Shown here: in pieces, positions 53,601 to 64,000 of the stretch | Layout: each line of letters opens with the position of its first letter | Position numbering within the stretch: the first letter of the stretch is position 1 | DNA from: Hippophae tibetana | Taxonomy: Eukaryota > Streptophyta > Magnoliopsida > Rosales > Elaeagnaceae | Direction: 5' to 3' | Assembly: GCA_037013495.1 (NCBI GenBank) | Contig: CM072801.1 | Coordinates: 101,687,816 to 101,751,815 of the forward strand | DNA: 64,000 nucleotides | Notes under the pieces: model-generated | Databases searched by the model: none | Seen by the model: only the letters and a program-made list of their open reading frames with translations | Told to the model about the DNA's origin: nothing | Position numbers and translations under genes: made by a program

Positions 53601-55450
53601 ATATAGTAATTATTCATTCTTACTTATTTATATTAACTTATTTATTTATTATATTAATTATTTGTATAAGATTTATTTTTATAAACTTACATATTCTTAG
53701 TTATATATATTCATGTATTTATTACATACTAATAAAAGTTATAATAATTATATTTTTAAATAATTATTTTTATCTACGTAGCAAGAGTTTTATTTAAATT
53801 TATCCAATTTTAACGTCTATTTTTTGTTGTTCTTGTAGGAAAATATGAATCTATCTCTTATTACTATTAATAATAACTATTTATTCTTATTTATTTATAT
53901 TTCCATATTTATTATATTTTAATAATATATATAATAATAATTTTTCATCTATTAATTTTTATATAGTAATTGCTTATTCATGGTTATTTATATTTACATA
54001 TTTATTAATTATATTAATTATTTTTATCAACTTACATATATTATTAGTTATATATATTCATATTTTTTATATACTAATAGAAGCTATAATATTTATTTTT
54101 ATAAAATAATTATATACTAATAGAAGTTATAATTTTATTTTTATAAAATAATTATTTTTTTCCACCTAGCAAGGGTTTTTTTAATTTTATTCAATTGTAA
54201 TGTTATTATCTTTTGTTGTCTACTTATTTATTTTTATTAATTATTGTCTATTATGTATTTTATTTGAGTGTTTATTATTTTGTGTTGGTTGGGCTACGTA
54301 AATTAATTGATTCTCTTTATTACTTATTTTTAGTTATTGATATTCTTTATTATATTATAATAATATATATAATTATTATTTTTTAACTACTTCTTTATTA
54401 CATAGTAATTACTTATTCTTACTTATTTATGTAAACTTATTTATTTATTATATAAATTATTTTTATAATATTTGTTTTTATATACTTACATATTCTTAGT
54501 TATATATATTCATCTATTTATTATATACTATTAAAAGTTATAATAATTATTTTTATCCACGTAGCAAGAGTTATATTTAAGTTTATCCAATTTTAACGTC
54601 TACTTTTTGTTGTTCTTGTAGGAAAATATGAATCTATCCTTTATTATTGTTAATAATAATTACTTATTCTTATTTATTTATATTTACATATTAATTATAT
54701 TTTAATAATATATATAACAATAATTTTTCATCTATTTATTTTTATATATTAATTACTTATTTATGGTTATTTATATTAACTTATTTATTTATTATATTAA
54801 TTATTTTTATCAACTTACATATATTCTTAGTTATATATATTCATATTTATTATATACTAATAGAAGCAATCATATTTATTTTTATAAAATAATTATATAC
54901 TAATAGAAGTTATAATATTTATTTTTATAAAATATTTATTATTTATAATTATTTTTTTCCACCTAGCAAGAGTTTTTTTTAATTTTATTAAATTTCAACG
55001 TTATTTTCTTTTGTTGTCTATTTATTTGTTTTTATTAATTATTGTCTCTTAAGTATGTTATTTGAGTGTTTATTATTTTGTGTTGGTTGTGCTACGAATA
55101 GAATAAAATCAATTATTTCTCTTTCTTACTTATTTTTAGTTATTTATATTCTTTATTATATTTTAATAATATATATAATAGTTAATTTTAACTACTTATT
55201 TATTATATAGTAATTATTCATTCTTACTTGTTTATATTAACTTATTTATTTATTATATTAATTATTTTTATAAGATTTATTTTTATAAACTTACATATTC
55301 TTAGTTATATATATTCATGTATTTATTACATACTAATAAAAGTTATAATAATTATTTTTTTAAATAATTATTTTTATCTACGTAGCAAGAGTTTTATTTA
55401 AGTTTATTCAATTTTAACGTCTATTTTTTGTTGTTCTTGTAGGAAAATAT
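50601..55450 (+). repeat. 2425-bp HOR, two tandem copies
   Basis: Copies are about 50601-53025 and 53026-55450. Markers recur at an offset of exactly 2425 bp: GAGTTTTTATTATT (51035 and 53460), GTCTATTATGTATTTTATTT (51821 and 54246), GCAATCATATTT (52441 and 54866), TATTTCCATATTTATT, and TATATACTATTAAAAG. Private changes inside a copy are very few, so this looks like the youngest expansion in the HOR domain. Confidence 0.85.
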
Positions 55451-57840
55451 GAATCTATCCCTTATTACTATTAATAATAATTACTTATTCTTATTTATTT
55501 ATATTTACATATTTATTATATTTTAATAATATATATAATAATAATTTTTCATCTATTAATTTTTATATAGTAATTACTTATTCATGGTTATTTATATTTA
55601 TATATTTATTTATTATATTAATTATTTTTATCAACTTACATATATTATTAGTTATATATATTCATCTATTTATTATATACTAATAAAAGTTATAATAATT
55701 ATTTTTTTCCACCTAGCAAGAGTTTTATTCAACTTTATCCAATTTTAACGTCTATTTTTTGTTGTTCTTGTAGGAAAATATGAATATATCCCTTATTACT
55801 GTTAATAATAATTACTTATTCTTATTTATTTATATTTACATATTTATTATATTTTAATAATATTTATAATAATAATTTTTCATCTATTAATTTTTATATA
55901 GTAATTACTTATTAATGGTTATTTATATTTACATATTTATTAATTATATTAATTATTTTTATCAACTTACATATATTATTAGTTATATATATTCATATTT
56001 TTTATATACTAATAGAAGCTATAATATTTATTTTTATAAAATAATTATTATTTATAATTATTTTTTCCACCTAGCAAGGGTTTTTTTTTAATTTTATTCA
56101 ATTGTAACGTTATTATCTTTTTTCGTCTATTTATTTGTTATTATTAATTATTGTCTCTTATGTATTTTATTTGAGTGTTTATTATTTTGTGTTGGTTGGG
56201 CTACGTAAATTAATTGATTCTCTTTATTACTTATTTTTAGTTATTGATATTCTTTATCATATTTTAATAATATATATAATTATTATTTTTTAACTACTTA
56301 TTTATTACATAGTAATTACTTATTCTTACCTATTTATATTAACTTATTTATTTATTATATTAATTATTTTTATAAGATTTATTTTTATACACTTAAATAT
56401 TCTTAGTTATATATATTCATGTATTTATTAAATACTAATAAAAGTTATAATAATTATTTTTATTAAATAATTATTTTTATCTACGTAGCAAGAGTTTTAT
56501 TTAAGTTTATCCAATTTTAAAGTCTATTTTTTGTTGTTCTTGTAGGAAAATATGAATTTATCCCTTATTACTATAAATAATAATTACTTATTCTTATTTA
56601 TTTATATTTACATATTTATTATATTTTAATAATATTTATAATAATAATTTTTCATCTATTAATTTTTATATAGTAATTACTTATTCATGGTTATTTATAT
56701 TTACATATTTATTAATTATATTAATTATTTTTATCAACTTACATATATTATTAGTTATATATATTCATATTTATTATATACTAATAGAAGCTATAATATT
56801 TATTTTTATAAAATAATTATTATTTATAATTATTTTTTCCACCTAGCAAGAGTTTTTTTTTAATTTTATTAAATTGTAACGTTATTTTCTTTTGTTGTCT
56901 ATTTATTTGTTGTTATTAATTATTGTCTCTTATGTATTTTATTTGAGTGTTTATTATTTTGTGTTGGTTGGGCTACGTAAATTAATTGATTCTCTTTATT
57001 ACTTATTTTTAGTTATTGATATTCTTTATTATATTTTAATAATATATATAATAATTAATTTTTAACTACTTTTTTATTACATAGTGATTACTTATTCTTA
57101 CTTATTTATATTAACTTATTTATTTATTATATTATTATATTTTTATAATATTTGTTTTTATATACTTACATATTCTTAGTTATATATATTCATGTATTTA
57201 TTATATACTAATAAAAGTGATAATAATTATTTTTATCCACGTAGCAAGAGTTCTATTTAAGTTTATCCAATTTTAACGTCTATTTTTTGTTTTTCTTGTA
57301 GAAAAATATGAATCTATCCCTTATTACTGTAAATAATAATTACTTATTCTTATTTATTTATATTTACATATTTATTATATTTTAATAATATATATAATAA
57401 TAATTTTTCATCTATTTATTTTTATATATTAATTACTTATTTATGGTTATTTATATTAACTTATTTATTTATTATATTAATTATTTTTATCAACTTACAT
57501 ATATTATTAGTTATATATATTCATATTTTTTATATACTAATAGAAGCTATAATATTTATTTTTATAAAATAATTATTTTTTTATAATTATTTTTTTCCAC
57601 CTAGCAAGGGTTTTTTTTAATTTTATTCAATTTTAACGTTATTATCTTTTGATGTCTATTTATTTGTTATTATTAATTATATTCTCTTATGTTTTTTATT
57701 TGAGTGTTTATTATTTTGTGTTCGTTGGGCTACGTAAATTAATTGATTCTCTTTATTACTTATTTTTAGTTATTGATATTCTTAATTATATTTTAATAAT
57801 ATATATAATAATTATTTTTTAACTACTTATTTATTACATA

Positions 57841-59410
57841 GTGATTACTTATTCTTACTTATTTATATTAACTTATTTATTTATTATATTAATTATTTTT
57901 ATAATATTTGTTTTTATATACTTACATATTCTTAGTTATATATATTCAAGTATTTATTATATACTAATAAAATTTATAATAATTATTTTTATCCACGTAG
58001 CAAGAGTTCTATTTAAGTTTATCCAATTTTAACGTCTATTTTTTGTTGTTCTTGTAGGAAAATATGAATATATCCCTTATTACTGTTAATAATAATTACT
58101 TATTCTTATTTATTTATATTTACATATTTATTATATTTTAATAATATATATAATAATAATTTTTCATCTATTTATTTTTATATAATAATTACTTATTCAT
58201 GGTTATTTATATTTACATATTTATTTATTATATTAATTATTTTTATCAACTTACATATATTCTTAGTTATATATATTCATATTTATTATATACTAATAGA
58301 AGCTATAATATTTATTTTTATAAAATAATTATATACTAATAGAAGTTATAATATTTATTTTTATAATATAATTATTTTTTTCCACCTAGTAAGAGTTTTT
58401 TTTAATTTTATTAAATTGTAACGTTATTTTCTTTTGATGTCTATTTATTTGTTTTTATTAATTATTGTCTCTTATGTATTTTATTTGAGTGTTTATTATT
58501 TTGTGTTGGTTGGGCTACGTAAATCAATTGATTCTCTTTATTACTTATTTTTAGTTATTGATATTCTTTATTATATTTTAATAATATATATAATAATTCT
58601 TTTTTAACTACTTATTTATTACATAGTGATTACTTATTCTTACTTATTTATATTAACTTATTTATTTATTATATTAATTATTTTTATAATATTTGTTTTT
58701 ATATACTTACATATTCTTAGTTATATATATTTATGTATTTATTATATACTAATAAAAGTGATAATAATTATTTTTATCCACGTAGCAAGAGTTCTATTTA
58801 AGTTTATCCAATTTAAACGACTATTTTTTGTTGTTCTTGTAAGAAAATATGAATCTATCCCTTATTACTATTAATAATAATTAGTTATTCTTATTTATTA
58901 ATATTTACATATTTATTATATTTTAATAATATATATAATAATAATTTATCATCTATTAATTTTTATATAGTAATTACTTATTCATTGTTATTTTTATTTA
59001 TATATTTATTAATTATATTAATTATTTTTATCAACTTACATATATTCTTAGTTATATATATTCATATTTATTATATACTAATAGAAGCTATAATCTTTAT
59101 TTTTATAAAATAATTATATATTAATAGAAGTTATAATATTTATTTTTATAATATAATTATTTTTTTCCACCTAGTAAGAGTTTTTTTTAATTTTATTAAA
59201 TTGTAACGTTATTTTCTTTTGAAGTCTATTTATTTGTTTTTATTAATTATTGTCTCTTATGTATTTTATTTGAGTGTTTATTATTTTGTGTTGGTTGGGC
59301 TACGTAAATCAATTGATTCTCTTTATTACTTATTTTTAGTTATTGATATTCTTTATTATATTTTAATAATATATATAATAATTCTTTTTTAACTACTTAT
59401 TTATTACATA
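57841..59410 (+). repeat. segmental duplication in the 785-bp domain, copy 1 (offset about 2787 bp)
   Basis: Two units share uncommon variants with 60627-62197: TATTCAAGTATTTATTATAT, AATAAAATTTATAATAATT, CCAATTTAAACGACTATTTT, CTTGTAAGAAAATATG, TTAGTTATTCTTATTTATTA and CATTGTTATTTTTATTTAT. One of these changes the acceptor-like TTGTAGG to TTGTAAG. Confidence 0.85.
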
Positions 59411-60185
59411 GTGATTACTTATTCTTACTTATTTATATTAACTTATTTATTTATTATATATATTATTTTTATAATATTTGTTTTTATATACTTATATATT
59501 CTTAGTTATATATATTCATCTATTTATTATATACTAATAAAAGTTATAATAATTATTTTTATCCACGTAGCAAGAGTTTTATTTAAGTTTATCCAATTTT
59601 AACGTCTATTTTCTCTTGTTCTTGAAGGAAAATATGAATTTATCCCTTATTACTGTAAATAATAATTACTTATTCTTATTTATTTATATTTACATATTTA
59701 TTATATTTTAATAATATATATAATAATAATTTTTCATCTATTTATTTTTATATATTAATTACTTATTTATTTATTATATTAATTATTTTTATCAACTTAC
59801 ATATATTCTTAGTTATATATATTCATATTTATTATATACTAATAGAAGCTATCATATTTATTTTTATAAAATAATTATATACTAATAAAAGCTATAATAT
59901 TTATTTTTATAAAATAATTATTATTTATAATTATTTTTTTCCACCTAGCAAGGGTATTTTTTTAATTTTATTAAATTGTAACGTTATTTTCTTTTGTTGT
60001 CTATTTATTTGTTTTAATTAATTATTTTCTCTTATGTATTTTATTTGAGTGTTTATTATTTTGTGTTGGTTGGGATACGTAAATCAATTGATTCTCTTTA
60101 TTACTTACTTTTAGTTATTGGTATTCTTTATTATATTTTAGTAATATATATAATAATTATTTTTTAACTACTTATTTATTACATA

Positions 60186-60626
60186 GTGATTACTTATTCT
60201 TACTTATTTATATTAACTTATTTATTTATTATATTAATTATTTTTATCAACTTACATATATTATTAGTTATATATATTCATATTTATTATATACTAATAG
60301 AAGCTATAATATTTATTTTTATAAAATAATTATATACTAATAGAAGTTATAATATTTATTTTTATAATATAATTATTTTTTTCCACCTAGTAAGAGTTTT
60401 TTTTAATTTTATTAAATTGTAACGTTATTTTCTTTTGATGTCTATTTATTTGTTTTTATTAATTATTGTCTCTTATGTATTTTATTTGAGTGTTTATTAT
60501 TTTGTGTTGGTTGGGCTACGTAAATTAATTGATTCTCTTTATTACTTATTTTTAGTTATTGATATTCTTTATTATATTTTAATAATATATATAATAATTC
60601 TTTTTTAACTACTTATTTATTACATA
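60186..60626 (+). repeat. 441-bp A/B hybrid unit (half-unit deletion)
   Basis: The unit starts as half A (TTATTCTTACTTATTTATAT, TAACTTATTTATTTATTATA). It switches at ATTAATTATTTTTATCAACT to half B (TACATATATTATTAG, doubled ATATACTAATAGAAG, CACCTAGTAAGAG, GTTGGGCTACGTAAAT). The A box and the AAAATATGAAT segment are missing. This is what unequal exchange or replication slippage between the two halves would leave. Confidence 0.85.
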
Positions 60627-62197
60627 GTGATTACTTATTCTTACTTATTTATATTAACTTATTTATTTATTATATTAATTATTTTTATAATATTTGTTTT
60701 TATATACTTACATATTCTTAGTTATATATATTCAAGTATTTATTATATACTAATAAAATTTATAATAATTATTTTTATCCATGTAGCAAGAGTTCTATTT
60801 AAGTTTATCCAATTTTAACGTCTATTTTTTGTTGTTCTTGTAGGAAAATATGAATATATCCCTTATTACTGTTAATAATAATTACTTATTCTTATTTATT
60901 TATATTTACATATTTATTATATTTTAATAATATTTATAATAATAATTTTTCATCTATTAATTTTTATATAGTAATTACTTATTCATGGTTATTTATATTT
61001 ACATATTTATTAATTATATTAATTATTTTTATCAACTTACATATATTATTAGTTATATATATTCATATTTATTATATACTAATAGAAGCTATAATATTTA
61101 TTTTTATAAAATAATTATATACTAATAGAAGTTATAATATTTAATTTTATTATATAATTATTTTTTTCCACCTAGTAAGAGTTTTTTTTTAATTTTATTA
61201 AATTGTAACGTTATTTTCTTTTGATGTCTATTTATTTATTTTTATTAATTATTGTCTCTTATGTATTTTATTTGAGTGTTTATTATTTTGTGTTGGTTGG
61301 GCTACGTAAATTAATTGATTCTCTTTATTACTTATTTTTAGTTATTGATATTCTTTATTATATTTTAATAATATATATAATAACTATTTTTTAACTACTT
61401 ATTTATTACATAGTGATTACTTATTCTTACTTATTTATATTAACTTATTTATTTATTATATTAATTATTTTTATAATATTTGTTTTTATATACTTACATA
61501 TTCTTAGTTATATATATTTATGTATTTATTATATACTAATAAAAGTGATAATAATTATTTTTATCCACGTAGCAAGAGTTCTATTTAAGTTTATCCAATT
61601 TAAACGACTATTTTTTGTTGTTCTTGTAAGAAAATATGAATCTATCCCTTATTACTATTAATAATAATTAGTTATTCTTATTTATTAATATTTACATATT
61701 TATTATATTTTAATAATATATATAATAATAATTTATCATCTATTAATTTTTATATAGTAATTACTTATTCATTGTTATTTTTATTTATATATTTATTAAT
61801 TATATTAATTATTTTTATCAACTTACATATATTCTTAGTTATATATATTCATATTTATTATATACTAATAGAAGCTATAATCTTTATTTTTATAAAATAA
61901 TTATATATTAATAGAAGTTATAATATTTATTTTTATAATATAATTATTTTTTTCCACCTAGTAAGAGTTTTTTTTAATTTTATTAAATTGTAACGTTATT
62001 TTCTTTTGATGTCTATTTATTTGTTTTTATTAATTATTGTCTCTTATGTATTTTATTTGAGTGTTTATTATTTTGTGTTGGTTGGGCTACGTAAATTAAT
62101 TGATTCTCTTTATTACTTATTTTTAGTTATTGATATTCTTTATTATATTTTAATAATATATATAATAATTCTTTTTTAACTACTTATTTATTACATA
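60627..62197 (+). repeat. segmental duplication in the 785-bp domain, copy 2 (offset about 2787 bp)
   Basis: This carries the same variant set as 57841-59410, including the TTGTAAGAAAATATG change near 61625 and CATTGTTATTTTTATTTAT near 61771. It begins directly after the 441-bp hybrid unit, so the duplication and the half-unit deletion may belong to one rearrangement. Confidence 0.85.
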
Positions 62198-63140
62198 GTG
62201 ATTACTTATTCTTACTTATTTATATTAACTTATTTATTTATTATATTAATTATTTTTAAAATATTTGTTTTTATATACTTACATATTCTTAGTTATATAT
62301 ATTCAAGTATTTATTATATACTAATAAAAGTGATAATAATTATTTTTATCTACGTAGCAAGAGTTTTATTTAAGTTTATTCAATTTTAACGTCTATTTTT
62401 TGTTGTTCTTGTAGGAAAATATGTATCTATCCCTTATTACTGTAAATAATAATTACTTATTCTTATTTATTTATATTTACATATTTATTATATTTTAATA
62501 ATATATATAATAATAATTTTTCATCTATTTATTTTTATATATTAATTACTTATTTATGGTTATTTATATTAACTTATTTATTTATTATATTAATTATTTT
62601 TATCAACTTACATATATTATTAGTTATATATATTCATATTTATTATATACTAATAGAAGCTATAATATTTATTTTTATAAAATAATTATATACTAATAGA
62701 AGTTATAATATTTATTTTTATAATATAATTATTTTTTTCCACCTAGTAAGAGTTTTTTTTAATTTTATTAAATTGTAACGTTATTTTCTTTTGATGTCTA
62801 TTTATTTGTTTTTATTAATTATTGTCTCTTATGTATTTTATTTGAGTGTTTATTATTTTGTGTTGGTTGGGCTACGTAAATTAATTGATTCTCTTTATTA
62901 CTTATTTTTAGTTATTGATATTCTTAATTATATTTTAATAATATATATAATAATTATTTTTTAACTACTTATTTATTACATAGTAATTACTTATTATTAC
63001 TTATTTATATTAACTTATTTATTTATTATATTAATTATTTTTATAATATTTGTTTTTATATACTTACATATTCTTAGTTATATATATTCATGTATTTATT
63101 ATATAATAATAAAAGTGATAATAATTATTTTTATCCACGT

Positions 63141-63382
63141 AGCAAGAGTTCTATTTAAGTTTATCCAATTTTAACGTCTATTTTTTGTTGTTCTTGTAGG
63201 AAAATATGAATCTATCCCTTATTACTAATTACTTATTCTTACTTATTTATATTAACTTATTTATTTATTATATTAATTATTTTTATAATATTTGTTTTTA
63301 TATACTTACATATTCTTAGTTATATATATTCACGTATTTATTATATACTAATAAAAGTGATAATAATTATTTTTATCCACGT
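63141..63382 (+). repeat. short A-A tandem (242 bp between A boxes)
   Basis: After AAAATATGAATCTATCCCTT the normal AATAATAATTACTTATTC segment is cut to ATTACTAATTACTTATTC and the next A half starts at once. A second CCACGTAGCAAGAG box follows 242 bp after the first. This is a different A-A junction from the 331-bp one in the HOR domain. Confidence 0.8.
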
Positions 63383-64000
63383 AGCAAGAGTTCTATTTAA
63401 GTTTATCCAATTTTAACGTCTATTTTTTGTTGTTCTTGTAGGAAAATATGAATCTATCCCTTATTACTGTAAATAATAATTACTTATTCTTATTTATTTA
63501 TATTTACATATTTATTATATTTTAATAATATATATAATAATAATTTTTCATCTATTTATTTTTATATATTTATTACTTATTTATGGTTATTTATATTAAC
63601 TTATTTATTTATTATATTAATTATTTTTATCAACTTACATATATTATTAGTTATATATATTCATATTTATTATATACTAATAGAAGCTATAATATTTATT
63701 TTTATAAAATAATTATATACTAATAGAAGTTATAATATTTATTTTTATAATATAATTATTTTTTTCCACCTAGTAAGAGTTTTTTTTAATTTTATTAAAT
63801 TGTAACGTTATTTTCTTTTGATGTCTATTTATTTGTTTTTATTAATTATTGTCTCTTATGTATTTTATTTGAGTGTTTATTATTTTATGTTGGTTGGGCT
63901 ACGTAAATCAATTGATTCTCTTTATTACTTATTTTTAGTTATTGATATTCTTTATTATATTTTAATAATATATATAATAATTCTTTTTTAACTACTTATT

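Larger units (their letters stand above)
31575..56311 (+). repeat. higher-order-repeat domain, periods of about 1.9, 2.4, 2.74 and 3.4 kb
   Basis: Taking the B-followed anchor TTACATAG as HOR start gives 31575, 33485, 35390, 37309, 40048, 42786, 44721, 46641, 50045, 51980 and 54405, ending at 56312. Lengths are 1910, 1905, 1919, 2739, 2738, 1935, 1920, 3404, 1935, 2425 and 1907 bp. The basic HOR is five half-units in the order A, A2, B', A, B. A2 is a hybrid that begins like B (TTCATGGTTATTTATATTTG, TATCAACTTACATATATTC) and ends like A (CATCTATTTATTATATAC, CCACGTAGCAAGAG, TTTAAGATTATCC). The longer forms contain an extra A-B' pair or another arrangement of half-units. Confidence 0.9.
56312..64000 (+). 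repeat. right-hand satellite domain, units of about 785 bp, continues beyond the window
   Basis: Anchors lie at 56312, 57084, 57841, 58626, 59411, 60186, 60627, 61413, 62198 and 62983. Typical length is 785 bp because half B keeps two ATATACTAATAGAAG subrepeats. Boxes are CACCTAGTAAGAG in B (TAG-TAAG rather than GCAAG) and CCACGTAGCAAGAG in A. The spacing of 441 bp at 60186 is a half-deleted unit, and near 63141-63383 an A segment is repeated at 242 bp. The array is unbroken at base 64000. Confidence 0.9.

Noticed and set aside
5760-62389. Dozens of 60-97-codon open frames, many repeated every unit (for example at 5760, 8015, 15551, 20305, 24839, 58626)
   Set aside because: They are Ile/Tyr/Leu/Phe strings produced by stop-poor frames of T/A-rich satellite DNA. 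Many start at GTG or other non-ATG codons, there is no codon-position signal, and they appear or vanish with single repeat variants.
5760-64000. CRISPR-like array or other prokaryotic repeat system
   Set aside because: The units are 0.4-0.8 kb with no constant repeat and variable spacer layout. The pseudogene relic with introns indicates a plant nuclear genome.
5760-64000. Yeast-type point-centromere elements or a CENP-B box
   Set aside because: CACGTAG plus AT-rich DNA loosely recalls CDEI and CDEII, but no CDEIII-like element follows, and I see no CENP-B box consensus.
1-64000. rDNA spacer, telomere repeat, tRNA or organelle DNA
   Set aside because: No rRNA or tRNA sequence, no TTTAGGG-type runs and no organelle genes were seen.

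Overview
The window is plant nuclear DNA, probably from a dicot, and almost all of it is one large AT-rich tandem-repeat (satellite) array. By eye G+C is well under 20 percent, and the + strand is T-rich throughout because every repeat copy lies in the same orientation. The plant assignment rests on one decayed gene fragment near the left end. It has GT-AG introns with U-rich interiors and an exon resembling the start of the RhoGAP domain of the plant REN1-like Rho GTPase-activating proteins. I see no intact protein gene, rRNA, tRNA, CRISPR array or intact transposon. The many short open frames are chance products of T/A-rich repeats that have no stop in one frame. They encode only Ile/Tyr/Leu/Phe-rich strings, and the same frame recurs in successive repeat units.

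Layout. (1) 1-5759 is a mosaic left flank. It holds diverged, longer relatives of the satellite unit (about 273-1268, 1630-1985, 4505-5759), a 'leader' block seen three times (205, 1534, 5131), a 170-bp dispersed repeat seen twice (17 and 2774), and a 2.5-kb island of non-satellite DNA with pseudogene exons (1986-4504). (2) 5760-26881 is a very homogeneous array of 28 units of about 755 bp. (3) 26882-31574 is a transition zone of six units of 752-805 bp. (4) 31575-56311 is a higher-order-repeat (HOR) domain with periods of about 1.9, 2.4, 2.74 and 3.4 kb. (5) 56312-64000 holds units of about 785 bp with further segmental duplications, and it runs off the right edge.

Unit structure. Each 755/785-bp unit is a dimer of two related halves. 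Half A carries a box around CCACGTAGCAAG, then TAACGTCT, then a splice-acceptor-like TTCTTGTAGG and AAAATATGAAT. Half B carries CCACCTAGCAAG, then TAACGTTA and GTTGGGCTACGTAAAT. The diverged flank copies carry the special sequences of both halves in one repeat of about 510 bp. The simplest reading is that A and B arose from one ancestral unit by complementary internal deletions, then dimerised and amplified. In the HOR domain and the right-hand domain there are A-A and A/B-hybrid units that look like the two products of unequal exchange between halves. The main interest is therefore the record of satellite birth and homogenisation, not a gene system.
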